NCBI GenBank assembly: GCA_944384155.1
Contig: CALWSG010000002.1
Coordinates: 1-64,000, forward strand
Reading direction: 5' to 3'
Source: an uncultured Lachnospiraceae bacterium
Lineage (GTDB): Bacteria > Bacillota > Clostridia > Lachnospirales > Lachnospiraceae
DNA length: 64,000 nt
A program made the position numbers and the translations under genes. Shown piece after piece: positions 38,694-46,723 of the stretch. The notes beneath the pieces were generated by a model that worked only from the letters and a program-made list of their open reading frames with translations, was not told the origin of the DNA and made no database searches. Positions within the stretch are counted from its first letter, which is position 1. Every line of letters starts with the position of its first letter.

Positions 38694-39770
38694 ATGATGA
38701 ACTACACCATGGTGGAGTTTATATCCGGAAATATTGCCAAAAGCATATGCAAAAAAAAGCTGTGGGAATATGATAGCAATACTATGTTCGGAGTAGAAAA
38801 GAAAGGTACTCTCATCTCCATTTTTGTGACATTAATGGTGGTATTGACTATGTATCTTATCCCCCCTGTTATATTTATGGTAATACATATACTTCCCCAA
38901 ATTATTTCCATTATTTTTTCTGTTGTGTGCTCCGTGCTTGTAGTCATAGATTTTTTTACTATATTGTATGTAATTCATGTAAGTAATAATGTGGAGAATA
39001 TAGAAAAGATAAAACAGGAAAAGCAGGAAGGAAAAAAGACATTTGGAAAACATATATGCTATATTGTATTAAACAGGCTTAATAAGGCTTATCCTGATAT
39101 TGTCAGTGAGGAAAAAGACGAAGAAAGAAAAAGTGTATTTGCAAAAGGAATATGCCTTGATAAGCTTATATGGGTATTTCTTATATGTGCCTTCGGAGGA
39201 GATATAATTGAAACTATATTCTGCCGTATAACAGGGGGAGTATGGATGAGCAGGTCTAGTGTTATATATGGACCGTTCAGTCTTGTATGGGGAATCGGTG
39301 CTGCACTTCTTACTCTTGTACTTCAAAAGCTTGCTTACAGGGAGGACAGGTATGTATTTGTGGCAGGCTGTATTTTAGGAGGAGTGTATGAGTATGTGTG
39401 CAGTGTATTCACCGAGGTGTTTTTCGGAACAGTGTTTTGGGATTACAGTCATATGAGATTTAACCTTGGAGGCAGAATAAATCTTTTATACTGCATTTTC
39501 TGGGGAATAGTGGCAGTTGTATGGATAAAAATATGTTATCCTGCAATAAGCCGGTTTATTGAAAGGATTCCTCCTCTTGGCGGAAAGATAGTTACATGGG
39601 TAATAATGGTGCTTATGATATGTAATATACTTATTTCGGCAATGGCCATGAGCAGATATGTAGACAGAAAAGCAGGAGATAATGGGGATAATGCCATAGA
39701 GGAATTTATTGATTACTACTATCCCGACTCACTGGTTGAAAAAATATGGCCTAATATGAAAATAAAATAA
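38694..39770 (+). CDS. CmpB-type putative ABC transporter membrane protein
   Basis: 358-aa membrane protein with two N-terminal helices (residues ~38-90) and about five C-terminal helices. The segments GGVWMSRSSVIYGPFSLVWG (near 190) and FGTVFWDYSHMRFNLGGRIN (near 250) are characteristic of the family labelled ABC_trans_CmpB (PF06541). No ATPase partner is nearby, so the transporter label is weak. It follows trpD by 30 bp and may be read from the T-box promoter. Whether it has a role with tryptophan or an aromatic compound is speculation. Confidence 0.75.
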   Translation: MMNYTMVEFISGNIAKSICKKKLWEYDSNTMFGVEKKGTLISIFVTLMVVLTMYLIPPVIFMVIHILPQIISIIFSVVCSVLVVIDFFTILYVIHVSNNVENIEKIKQEKQEGKKTFGKHICYIVLNRLNKAYPDIVSEEKDEERKSVFAKGICLDKLIWVFLICAFGGDIIETIFCRITGGVWMSRSSVIYGPFSLVWGIGAALLTLVLQKLAYREDRYVFVAGCILGGVYEYVCSVFTEVFFGTVFWDYSHMRFNLGGRINLLYCIFWGIVAVVWIKICYPAISRFIERIPPLGGKIVTWVIMVLMICNILISAMAMSRYVDRKAGDNGDNAIEEFIDYYYPDSLVEKIWPNMKIK

Positions 39771-39819
39771 TAGTTTAAACTTGTTATGGGTAAAAAAGTG
39801 GAAAGAAATGAGGATTATT

Positions 39820-40980
39820 ATGGAGAATTTTGTATTTAATGCATACACGGAAATGTATTTCGGGAAAGGGCAGATAAAAAATCTTCCTAAAATACTTGAA
39901 GCATACGGTAAAAAAGTGCTTATGGTATATGGAGGAGGCAGTATAAAGAAAAACGGAATATATGATACGGCAAAGGAGCTTCTCAAGGATTTTCAGATAT
40001 TTGAGCTTGGAGGAGTTGAGCCTAATCCAAGAATTGAGACAGTAAGAAAAGGGGTTGAAATCTGTAAAAATGAAAATATAGATGTGGTTCTTGCAATAGG
40101 TGGAGGAAGTACAATAGACTGCAGCAAGGTTATAGCAGGAGGAGCATTTTATGACGGGGATTCGTGGGATATAGTTAAAGACGGAGGCTTAATAGGAGAA
40201 GTGCTTCCAATAGTTACCGTGCTTACACTGGCAGCAACCGGCTCAGAGATGAACGGAAATGCAGTTATTTCCAATATGGCACTAAATGAAAAGCTTGGAA
40301 CGGGAAGCCGAAGATTTATTCCAAAGGCATCTGTATGTGACCCTGAGTATACTTACGGATTGCCAGCAATACAGACAGCAGCAGGAACAGCAGATATTAT
40401 GTCACATATATTTGAAAGTTACTTTAAGAAAGAGGAAGGGGCATATGTTCAGGATAAATTTGCTGAGGGCTTGTTAAAGACCTGCATAAAATACTGTCCT
40501 ATAGCATTAAAGGAGCCTGATAATTATGAGGCAAGGGCAAATCTTATGTGGGCAAGCAGTATGGCGTTAAACGGTCTGTTAGGGTCAGGCAAGCCGGGAG
40601 CATGGTCATGCCACCCTATAGAGCATGAACTGAGTGCATTTTATGATATTACTCACGGTGTGGGACTTGCAATAGTTACACCTAGATGGATGCGTTATAT
40701 CTTATCGGAAAAAACAGTGGATAAGTTTGTGGACTTTGGAAAAAATGTCTGGGGCTTTGAGAATAATAATGATAAGTATAAGCTGGCAAATATGGCAATA
40801 GATGCACTGGAGGAGTTTTTCAAAAGCTGCGGCATACCTATGACGCTGTCAGAGATAGGCATAGGAAGTGAGTATATAGAGGAAATGGCTGCAAAGGCAG
40901 TAAAAAATGGTGCTTTAGAGTATGCATATGTACCTCTTGATAAAGAAGACGTAAAAAAAATCCTTACAGACTGCTTATAG
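39820..40980 (+). CDS. Iron-containing alcohol dehydrogenase (butanol-dehydrogenase-like)
   Basis: Group III NAD(P)H-dependent ADH. The cofactor loop is AIGGGSTIDCSK (near residue 92). The metal-binding set is visible as Asp and His in DIMSHIFE (near 193) and two His in HPIEHELSAFYDITHGVG (near 262 and 276). ATG 39820 with GAGG upstream gives 386 aa and MENFVFNAYTEMYFGKG. It probably reduces an aldehyde such as butyraldehyde to recycle NAD(P)H in fermentation. It ends 8 bp from the convergent MerR remnant. Confidence 0.92.
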   Translation: MENFVFNAYTEMYFGKGQIKNLPKILEAYGKKVLMVYGGGSIKKNGIYDTAKELLKDFQIFELGGVEPNPRIETVRKGVEICKNENIDVVLAIGGGSTIDCSKVIAGGAFYDGDSWDIVKDGGLIGEVLPIVTVLTLAATGSEMNGNAVISNMALNEKLGTGSRRFIPKASVCDPEYTYGLPAIQTAAGTADIMSHIFESYFKKEEGAYVQDKFAEGLLKTCIKYCPIALKEPDNYEARANLMWASSMALNGLLGSGKPGAWSCHPIEHELSAFYDITHGVGLAIVTPRWMRYILSEKTVDKFVDFGKNVWGFENNNDKYKLANMAIDALEEFFKSCGIPMTLSEIGIGSEYIEEMAAKAVKNGALEYAYVPLDKEDVKKILTDCL

Positions 40981-40988
40981 AAAGCAGA

Positions 40989-41428
40989 TTAGCCGGTATA
41001 TTTTGTTGATGTGCGAAACTGGAGAGGAATATCCTCCTCTTTCATATTTTTGTGTACATTACATGTACCGGCTTTTTTTGCAGTTTCATAATACCAGTGC
41101 TTATAATTAAGGGTATCAAGTGTTTTATTCATTTGTTCAATCTGGCTTATTACGGAATCACGCTGCTTATCAATTAAAGCCAGACGCTTATCAATGGTAG
41201 AATCACCCTCGATACACCAGTCAATAAATATTTTTATATCCTTTATGGACATACCTGTTTTTTTCAGACATTCTATAGTATTAAGCCATTCTAAGTCCCT
41301 TTCCTTAAACATACGTATTCCGCCCCTTGAGCGTTCAACAAAGGGAAGAAGCCCTTCCTTATCATAATATCTCAGTGTTGAGGAGCAATATTAATCATTT
41401 TTGACACTTCGCCTACTGTGTAAACCAT
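40989..41428 (-). pseudogene. MerR-family regulator gene, frameshifted
   Basis: Minus strand. From ATG 41428, with GGAGGATTT upstream, the frame reads MVYTVGEVSKMINIAP, a MerR helix-turn-helix start, then hits TGA at about 41374-41372. One added base after CCT would restore STLRYYDKEGLLPFVERS and join the downstream frame, which runs MFKERDLEWL through a MerR coiled coil to 40989. The arrangement fits a 1-nt deletion near 41380-41384, or a sequencing error. It resembles aldehyde-responsive MerR proteins (AdhR-like), and an alcohol dehydrogenase is next door. Confidence 0.85.
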
Positions 41429-41796
41429 ATAAATCCTCCGTTTTCGTTTAATACATAATTGGGTTACAGCTTAATTTAAGTAATATTATTATGTCTGACG
41501 TTTAAAATATTGTATCATCGGCAAAAAAATATGTCAATTCTGCCGCCTTTTTGAGTGCCGCATTTTTAATTTGCAGCAGGAAAAGCACCCGGTATATTTT
41601 TGGCACACCGAAAATGTAATTTACGGAAACTCAAGAAGGATTTTATAGGGATTGTTTTTCATAGTATTTTATGATATATTTTTTTTTGTGACAAAATAGA
41701 CTAAGGTCAAAAATGGAAATTTTATTAATTTAGAATATACCTTGGAAAACCGACCGCAAAAGGCTATAATTAAAAAAGAAAATCAGGAGGCATAAG
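41429..41796. other. Intergenic region between the MerR remnant and the second ATPase
   Basis: 368 bp without a gene. It holds the MerR RBS, a small palindrome CTTAATTTAAG at 41470-41480 that could be an operator, AT-rich sequence, and the ATPase promoter at the right end. I see no RNA gene or repeat family. Confidence 0.5.
41742..41770 (+). promoter_or_regulatory. Promoter for the second P-type ATPase
   Basis: TTGGAA (41742-41747), 17 bp, TATAAT (41765-41770). Confidence 0.7.
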
Positions 41797-44103
41797 GTGA
41801 TGGAAGAAAATTTATCAGGGTTAACCGCAAAAGAGGTGTTAGAGCATCGTGAGCGGGGAGAAGGAGGTGTGTCTGCAGAAGGAATCACAAAAAGCAAGTC
41901 ACAAATTATCCGTGAAAATCTTTTTACTTTATTTAATTTTTTAAATTTTCTCATTGCAGGCTTGCTGCTTGCAGTGGGGGCATATTCAAATATGCTGTTT
42001 ATAGGAATTATTATTCTTAATATTTTAATCGGAATCGGACAGGAATTGAAAGCAAAAAAAATGGTTGATGAGCTGTCTATTTTAAACCGTCCTAGTGTGT
42101 GTGTGCGGAGGGAAAATAAGGACATACTGGTAGAGCTGAATGAAGTGGTAAAAGATGATTTAATGGTTCTTGAAAGCGGCAATCAGATTTGTAATGATGC
42201 CGTGATTGTAGACGGAATGCTTGAAGTCAACGAATCACTGCTTACAGGGGAAAGTGATGCCATAATAAAGGAAAAAGGCGGGAAATTATATTCCGGAAGT
42301 TCTGTAATTTCCGGAAGAGCTTATGCAAAAGTTACACATGTTGGAAATGAAAACTATGCAACAAAACTTGCCAACGAAGTAAAAAAAGAAAAGCAGATGA
42401 CATCGGAAATGCTTGACTCTATGAGGAAGGTAACACATTTTACCAGCTTTTTGATTATTCCTCTGGGAATTATACTTTTTTTGGAAGCGTTTTTTCTTAG
42501 GGACACACCTGTAAATGAAGCTGTAGTTTCTTCTTCAGCAGCTCTTCTTGGAATGCTTCCTAAAGGTTTGGTGCTTTTAATCTCAGTTTCTTTGGCAACC
42601 GGTGTAATTCGTTTGGCGAGAATGAAAATTTTGGTACAGAATATTTATTCTTTGGAAACTCTTGCCCATGTTGATACCCTGTGTCTTGATAAGACAGGAA
42701 CAATTACAGATGGAAAGCTGAAGGTACATTCTGTGATTCCAATGATGGAGCATACGAAAGGAGAGGCAGATACCCTGATTCAGTCTTACATGGCGGCCTG
42801 TGATGATAACAATGCCACCTTTCAGGCATTGAAGGAGGTATTTCCAAAGAATCAGATTTATAAACCGGTTAATAAAATTTCATTTTCTTCAAAAAGAAAG
42901 TGGGGCTGCGTCAGCTTTCAGGGAAAGGGAAGCATATTTGTAGGAGCACCGGAAAAACTCCTTAAATCTCTCAATGAAAATGCACATGAGGAACTGGAAA
43001 AAGGACGCAGACTGATAGTTATAGGATACACAGAGAAAATATGGGAGAACAGTGAGGAGCTCCCTGAGGAAATACAGCCGTTATATACTATTGTACTGGA
43101 AGACAGAATACGTCCGAACGCGGAAAAAACATTGGAATTTTTCCGCAGGGAAGGAGTAGATGTAAAGGTTATTTCAGGAGATCATGTAAAGACTGTATCA
43201 ATGATTGCAAAAAGGGCAGGTCTTAACAACTGGAGTGAGGCAGTAGATTTATCGCAGCAGGGAGAAAATATTGATTATGATGAGCTTTGCCAAAAGTATG
43301 CTGTGTTTGCCAGAGTGACTCCGAAGCAGAAGCAGGAGCTGGTAAAGGCATTGAAGAGACAGGGGCATCAGGTGGCAATGACCGGGGACGGGGTTAACGA
43401 TTTGCTGGCACTGCGGGAGGCAGACTGCTCTATTGCAGTGGCAGACGGAAGTGATGCCAGCAGACAGATTTCACAGGTAGTACTGCTGGATTCAGATTTT
43501 ACCAACCTTCCACAGGTGGTAATGGAAGGAAGAAAGGTAATTCATAATGTAACCAGAACGGCACAGGTGTTTTTTATTAAAACTATTTATTCCGTGCTGG
43601 TATCCATTTTCTGTTTGCTGACAAATCAGCCGTTTCCGTTTATTCCTATACAGATTACACTGATTGATGCCTGCATAGAAGCTTATCCTTCCTTCATTAC
43701 GATTTTGGAATCAGATACACGCAGAATCCATGGAAGCTTCCTAAAAACAGCACTATCCCATGCATTGCCATTCGGACTTACTGTTACAGCCATGATAGCG
43801 CTGTTCAGTCTGATAGCACCGTTTTCTGCGGCAGAGAGGCAGACTGTTATGTATCTGCTGTTAATCGTGATTTCCATGACGGCAGTTATAAAGAGCTGTG
43901 TTCCGTTTAATAAGCTAAGAGTATTTATATGTATTACTATGATTATTGGAACCTTTGGGGCATTGCTTATTCTGCCTTCATTGTTTGAAGTGACTGCTAT
44001 TTCAGAAAATATGGCGATTTATTTGATAATAGGGATTGCAGGCTCGCTGCTGCTGCTTTTTGTTTTAGAGAGTATACGCAGAATGTGGAAGCCGGAACAG
44101 TAA
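41797..44103 (+). CDS. Cation-transporting P-type ATPase, CtpE-like, second copy
   Basis: 768-aa paralogue of the pump at 18709, with the same order and near-identical motifs: LLTGES near residue 148, DKTGTIT near 296, MTGDGVND near 528 and LGMLPKGLVLLIS in place of the PSGL version. It ends soon after the last helix and lacks the other copy's soluble tail. A GTG (41797) and an ATG (41800) are both served by AGGAGG. Arginine is often CGN here but mostly AGA/AGG in neighbours, which suggests recent acquisition. The ion is unknown. Confidence 0.92.
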   Translation: MMEENLSGLTAKEVLEHRERGEGGVSAEGITKSKSQIIRENLFTLFNFLNFLIAGLLLAVGAYSNMLFIGIIILNILIGIGQELKAKKMVDELSILNRPSVCVRRENKDILVELNEVVKDDLMVLESGNQICNDAVIVDGMLEVNESLLTGESDAIIKEKGGKLYSGSSVISGRAYAKVTHVGNENYATKLANEVKKEKQMTSEMLDSMRKVTHFTSFLIIPLGIILFLEAFFLRDTPVNEAVVSSSAALLGMLPKGLVLLISVSLATGVIRLARMKILVQNIYSLETLAHVDTLCLDKTGTITDGKLKVHSVIPMMEHTKGEADTLIQSYMAACDDNNATFQALKEVFPKNQIYKPVNKISFSSKRKWGCVSFQGKGSIFVGAPEKLLKSLNENAHEELEKGRRLIVIGYTEKIWENSEELPEEIQPLYTIVLEDRIRPNAEKTLEFFRREGVDVKVISGDHVKTVSMIAKRAGLNNWSEAVDLSQQGENIDYDELCQKYAVFARVTPKQKQELVKALKRQGHQVAMTGDGVNDLLALREADCSIAVADGSDASRQISQVVLLDSDFTNLPQVVMEGRKVIHNVTRTAQVFFIKTIYSVLVSIFCLLTNQPFPFIPIQITLIDACIEAYPSFITILESDTRRIHGSFLKTALSHALPFGLTVTAMIALFSLIAPFSAAERQTVMYLLLIVISMTAVIKSCVPFNKLRVFICITMIIGTFGALLILPSLFEVTAISENMAIYLIIGIAGSLLLLFVLESIRRMWKPEQ

Positions 44104-44118
44104 AATTTTAAATATAAC

Positions 44119-44160
44119 AAATTCCGCCAAAGGAAAAACTGCCTTTGGCGGAATTTTTTT
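44119..44160. terminator. Terminator after the second ATPase
   Basis: AAATTCCGCCAAAGG (44119-44133) pairs with CCTTTGGCGGAATTT (from 44142) with an 8-nt loop and a T-run to 44160. It also serves the convergent pspC gene. Confidence 0.92.
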
Positions 44161-44180
44161 GATAATCAGTAATAATTTTT

Positions 44181-44378
44181 TTAATAAAGCATGTTATCGA
44201 CAGGCATTATTAATGCAAGGATAATATAGGCTAAGACGCCTCCCCCTGCTGCAAAGCAGAATAAGATGAATATAACTCTTACTAGTGTGGAATCTATATT
44301 AAAATATTCTGCAAGTCCTCCGCAGACTCCTGCAAGCTTTCGGTCTCTTGTTGAACGGAATAATTTCTTTTGGTTCAT
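44181..44378 (-). CDS. PspC-domain small membrane protein
   Basis: 65 aa, minus strand. KLFRSTRDRKLAGVCGGLAEYFNID followed by TLVRVIFILFCF is the PspC domain (shown in two parts). One amphipathic and one fully transmembrane helix are present. Stand-alone PspC proteins are linked to envelope stress or toxin-like membrane effects in other bacteria; the role here is unknown. GGAGG lies 6 nt upstream of the ATG. That RBS segment is duplicated 135 bp further upstream around a palindromic block. Confidence 0.9.
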   Translation of the reverse strand: MNQKKLFRSTRDRKLAGVCGGLAEYFNIDSTLVRVIFILFCFAAGGGVLAYIILALIMPVDNMLY

Positions 44379-44382
44379 ACTA

Positions 44383-44529
44383 ATCCTCCATTCCGGAGCG
44401 TTTTATGCGACGTGGCGATGCAAATCTTCAATTTGCATCTGCCATCGTGGCTTATTTGTGACGCTCCGGCACAAATAGCCATGTGAAAAATAAGCTTTCG
44501 AGCTTATTTTTCACATTATCCTCCATTCC
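44383..44529. mobile_element. Palindromic element flanked by 12-bp direct repeats in the pspC leader
   Basis: ATCCTCCATTCC occurs exactly at 44383-44394 and 44518-44529. Between them, 44395-44517, are two hairpins. The first is a long imperfect stem closed by CCGGAGCGT (44393-44401) and ACGCTCCGG (44461-44469), with an inner GATGCAAAT/ATTTGCATC stem. The second is a perfect 16-bp stem, 44481-44516, with a TTCG loop. Because the repeat contains the pspC Shine-Dalgarno (read on the minus strand), this looks like an insertion with target duplication. It encodes nothing. Confidence 0.55.
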
Positions 44530-44628
44530 TCTATAGGTTTTTACATCTTTATAATATATTAATTTCCATGTAAAAACCAGTGACAAATATCACATTTTCA
44601 AAACAATTAATGCAAATTGTAATGAGTA

Positions 44629-44657
44629 GTAATAATCCCGTATTTGTTTCATATAAT
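44629..44657 (+). promoter_or_regulatory. Sigma-E-like promoter of the spoIIIA operon
   Basis: GTAATAAT (44629-44636) matches 7/8 of the sigma-E -35 and CATATAAT (44650-44657) 7/8 of CATACAMT, 13 bp apart. The spoIIIA operon is a known sigma-E target, and sigE is in this window. Confidence 0.65.
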
Positions 44658-44680
44658 GAAGCAAAGGGAGGACATGTATA

Positions 44681-45568
44681 ATGATAAAGCAGGAAATAAT
44701 CACCATCCTTCCTTTAAAGCTTAGGGAGGTGATATGTGAATATACAAATAGTTTTAGTGAAGATGATATAGAAGAAATAAGATTAAGATGTAACAGGCCG
44801 GTTTTGCTCATAGGAGGAAAGGGGGAAACAGAGCTTAATACAATATTGGGGGAAAAAGACCTTAGAGAGGCCATGGAGTACATATCGGGATATTCATTAT
44901 ATGCGTATGAGGAGCAGCTTAAGGAGGGATTTATTACCATAAGAGGCGGTCATAGAATAGGCGTGGCAGGCAGGGTGGTTGCGGAAAATGAAAAAGTAAA
45001 AACCATAAAAAATATATCGTCACTAAATATAAGAATCAGTCATGAGGTGCTTGGATGCAGTGACGAGATAATAAAGTATATTAATGGGAACATTCTTATA
45101 ATATCACCGCCTCGTATGGGAAAAACAACGCTGTTAAGAGATATTTTAAGAAATATAAGTGAGACAGAGGGGCAGTCAGTGGGAATAGTGGACGAAAGAA
45201 GTGAGATAGCGGCATGTTATATGGGAATTCCACAGAATAATTTGGGACCAAGGTGTGATGTTCTTGACTGCTGCCCCAAAACAATAGGAATGATGCTTTT
45301 GTTAAGAAGTATGTCGCCTACATATATAGGCGTGGACGAGCTTGGAACAAAGGATGATATAGACAGTATAAAGCAGGTAATAAAGGGAGGGGCATACGTT
45401 GCCGCCACAATACACGGAGAAAGTATTGATGACCTTATGAAAAAGAAACATTTAAAAGAGATATTTGAGCTTAAGCTCTTTGATACATATATAGAAATAA
45501 GCAAAAAAGGATTAAAAAGAAGTATGGCTATATACAATAAAGCATTGGAGAGGGTGGAGGAAACATGA
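44681..45568 (+). CDS. spoIIIAA: Stage III sporulation protein AA (ATPase)
   Basis: Mother-cell ATPase of the SpoIIIA-SpoIIQ channel, related to secretion ATPases. The Walker A segment is PPRMGKTTLLRDILR (near residue 145), the Walker B region is GIVDERSEIAACY (near 168), and IGVDELGTKDD lies near 218. It heads the complete eight-gene operon; the end overlaps spoIIIAB by 4 nt (ATGA). Length, 295 aa, is near the usual 300. Confidence 0.96.
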   Translation: MIKQEIITILPLKLREVICEYTNSFSEDDIEEIRLRCNRPVLLIGGKGETELNTILGEKDLREAMEYISGYSLYAYEEQLKEGFITIRGGHRIGVAGRVVAENEKVKTIKNISSLNIRISHEVLGCSDEIIKYINGNILIISPPRMGKTTLLRDILRNISETEGQSVGIVDERSEIAACYMGIPQNNLGPRCDVLDCCPKTIGMMLLLRSMSPTYIGVDELGTKDDIDSIKQVIKGGAYVAATIHGESIDDLMKKKHLKEIFELKLFDTYIEISKKGLKRSMAIYNKALERVEET

Positions 45569-46080
45569 AGCTTCTTGGAATAATCATGATATGCACCTGC
45601 TCGTCAATGCTGGGATTCATGCAGGGAGAGCGTCTAAGACAGCACTATGACGAGCAGATATATTTAAAGAAAATTGTTATGCTTATAAGAGGTGAAATAA
45701 GGTACAACTGCGGTGTGTTAAGCGAAGTGTTTGAAAATGTGTCAAGAAAGGTAAAGGAACCATATAAGGATATATTTTCACAGCTTAGCGGCAGCTTAAG
45801 CAAGGGTGATGGAGAAACCTTTAATGATATATGGAACAGTACGGTAATAAAAAAGCTTAACGGCACAAAGCTTTTTGAAAGAGACATAGAGGGCTTTAAG
45901 GAGCTGGGAGAAAATATGGGTTATCTTGACACCCAGATGCAGCTTAATTATATAGATTTATACATAGACAGGCTTTCAGGAGAAATAGAAGATACAAAGG
46001 ATAAGCTTCAGGGCAGCATAAAGCTATTTAAGGCATTGGGTATTATGGGCGGTCTGCTGTTGACAATTCTTATTATATAA
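45565..46080 (+). CDS. spoIIIAB: Stage III sporulation protein AB
   Basis: 171 aa. An N-terminal hydrophobic segment (residues 2-18) and a C-terminal helix (about 150-171) frame a helical soluble domain, resembling GspF-type platform proteins. Sequences such as GERLRQHYDEQIYLKK and ELGENMGYLD are typical. It is part of the mother-cell side of the feeding-tube complex. Confidence 0.93.
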   Translation: MKLLGIIMICTCSSMLGFMQGERLRQHYDEQIYLKKIVMLIRGEIRYNCGVLSEVFENVSRKVKEPYKDIFSQLSGSLSKGDGETFNDIWNSTVIKKLNGTKLFERDIEGFKELGENMGYLDTQMQLNYIDLYIDRLSGEIEDTKDKLQGSIKLFKALGIMGGLLLTILII

Positions 46081-46096
46081 AAAGAGGAGTAGGAAA

Positions 46097-46291
46097 ATGG
46101 ACGTAAGTTTAATCTTTAAGATTGCGGCAGTGGGAATACTTGTATCTGTAATAAGCCAGATACTAAAGCAAAGCGGCAGGGACGAGCACGTATTTTTAGT
46201 TGGACTTGCAGGGCTGGTGTTAGTGCTGTTTTGGATTATTCCTTACATATATGAGCTGTTTGAAAATATAAGAAGTCTGTTTGCATTATAG
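46097..46291 (+). CDS. spoIIIAC: Stage III sporulation protein AC
   Basis: 64-residue protein with two transmembrane helices (about 5-22 and 30-55) and the family segment ILKQSGRDEHVFLVGLAGLV between them. Small size is normal. Inner component of the SpoIIIA channel. Confidence 0.94.
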   Translation: MDVSLIFKIAAVGILVSVISQILKQSGRDEHVFLVGLAGLVLVLFWIIPYIYELFENIRSLFAL

Positions 46292-46310
46292 TTAAGGAGT
46301 GCTTTATATT

Positions 46311-46697
46311 ATGGGAATAGTTGGGATTATGATATTTGCGGTAATGTCGGCAATTTTGGCAAGCCAGTTAAAGGTACTTAAAGGAAATTTTGATACGTAT
46401 ATTATAATAGCAGCCTGTCTTGTTATTTTGTTTTATATACTTACAAAGCTTACAGCCATAGTGGATGTTATAACAAGGCTTCAGTCATATATATCAATAG
46501 ACTGGGCATATATGGAGATTTTGCTTAAAATAGTTGGAATATCATATATTACACAATTTTCCTCTGATATGTGCAAGGAGTGCGGCTATGGCGCAATAGG
46601 AAATCAGATACAGATATTTGGCAAATTAGCCGTTATGACTATAAGTATGCCTATAGTGCTGGCATTGATAGATACCATAACATATATGCTTGCATAG
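46311..46697 (+). CDS. spoIIIAD: Stage III sporulation protein AD
   Basis: 128 aa from ATG 46311, which has AAGGAG at 46294-46299; the GTG at 46299 overlaps that site and is rejected. Three or four hydrophobic helices span the length. The segment YITQFSSDMCKECGYGAIGNQ (for location, near 85) is typical of SpoIIIAD. Acts with AC and AE in the membrane. Confidence 0.93.
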   Translation: MGIVGIMIFAVMSAILASQLKVLKGNFDTYIIIAACLVILFYILTKLTAIVDVITRLQSYISIDWAYMEILLKIVGISYITQFSSDMCKECGYGAIGNQIQIFGKLAVMTISMPIVLALIDTITYMLA

Positions 46698-46723
46698 TAA
46701 AGTTAAAGGAGGATATATGATAT

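Noticed and set aside
41599..41611. TTTGGCACACCGA repeated at 50249-50261
   Set aside because: A 13-mer shared twice in 64 kb is expected by chance, and the contexts differ.
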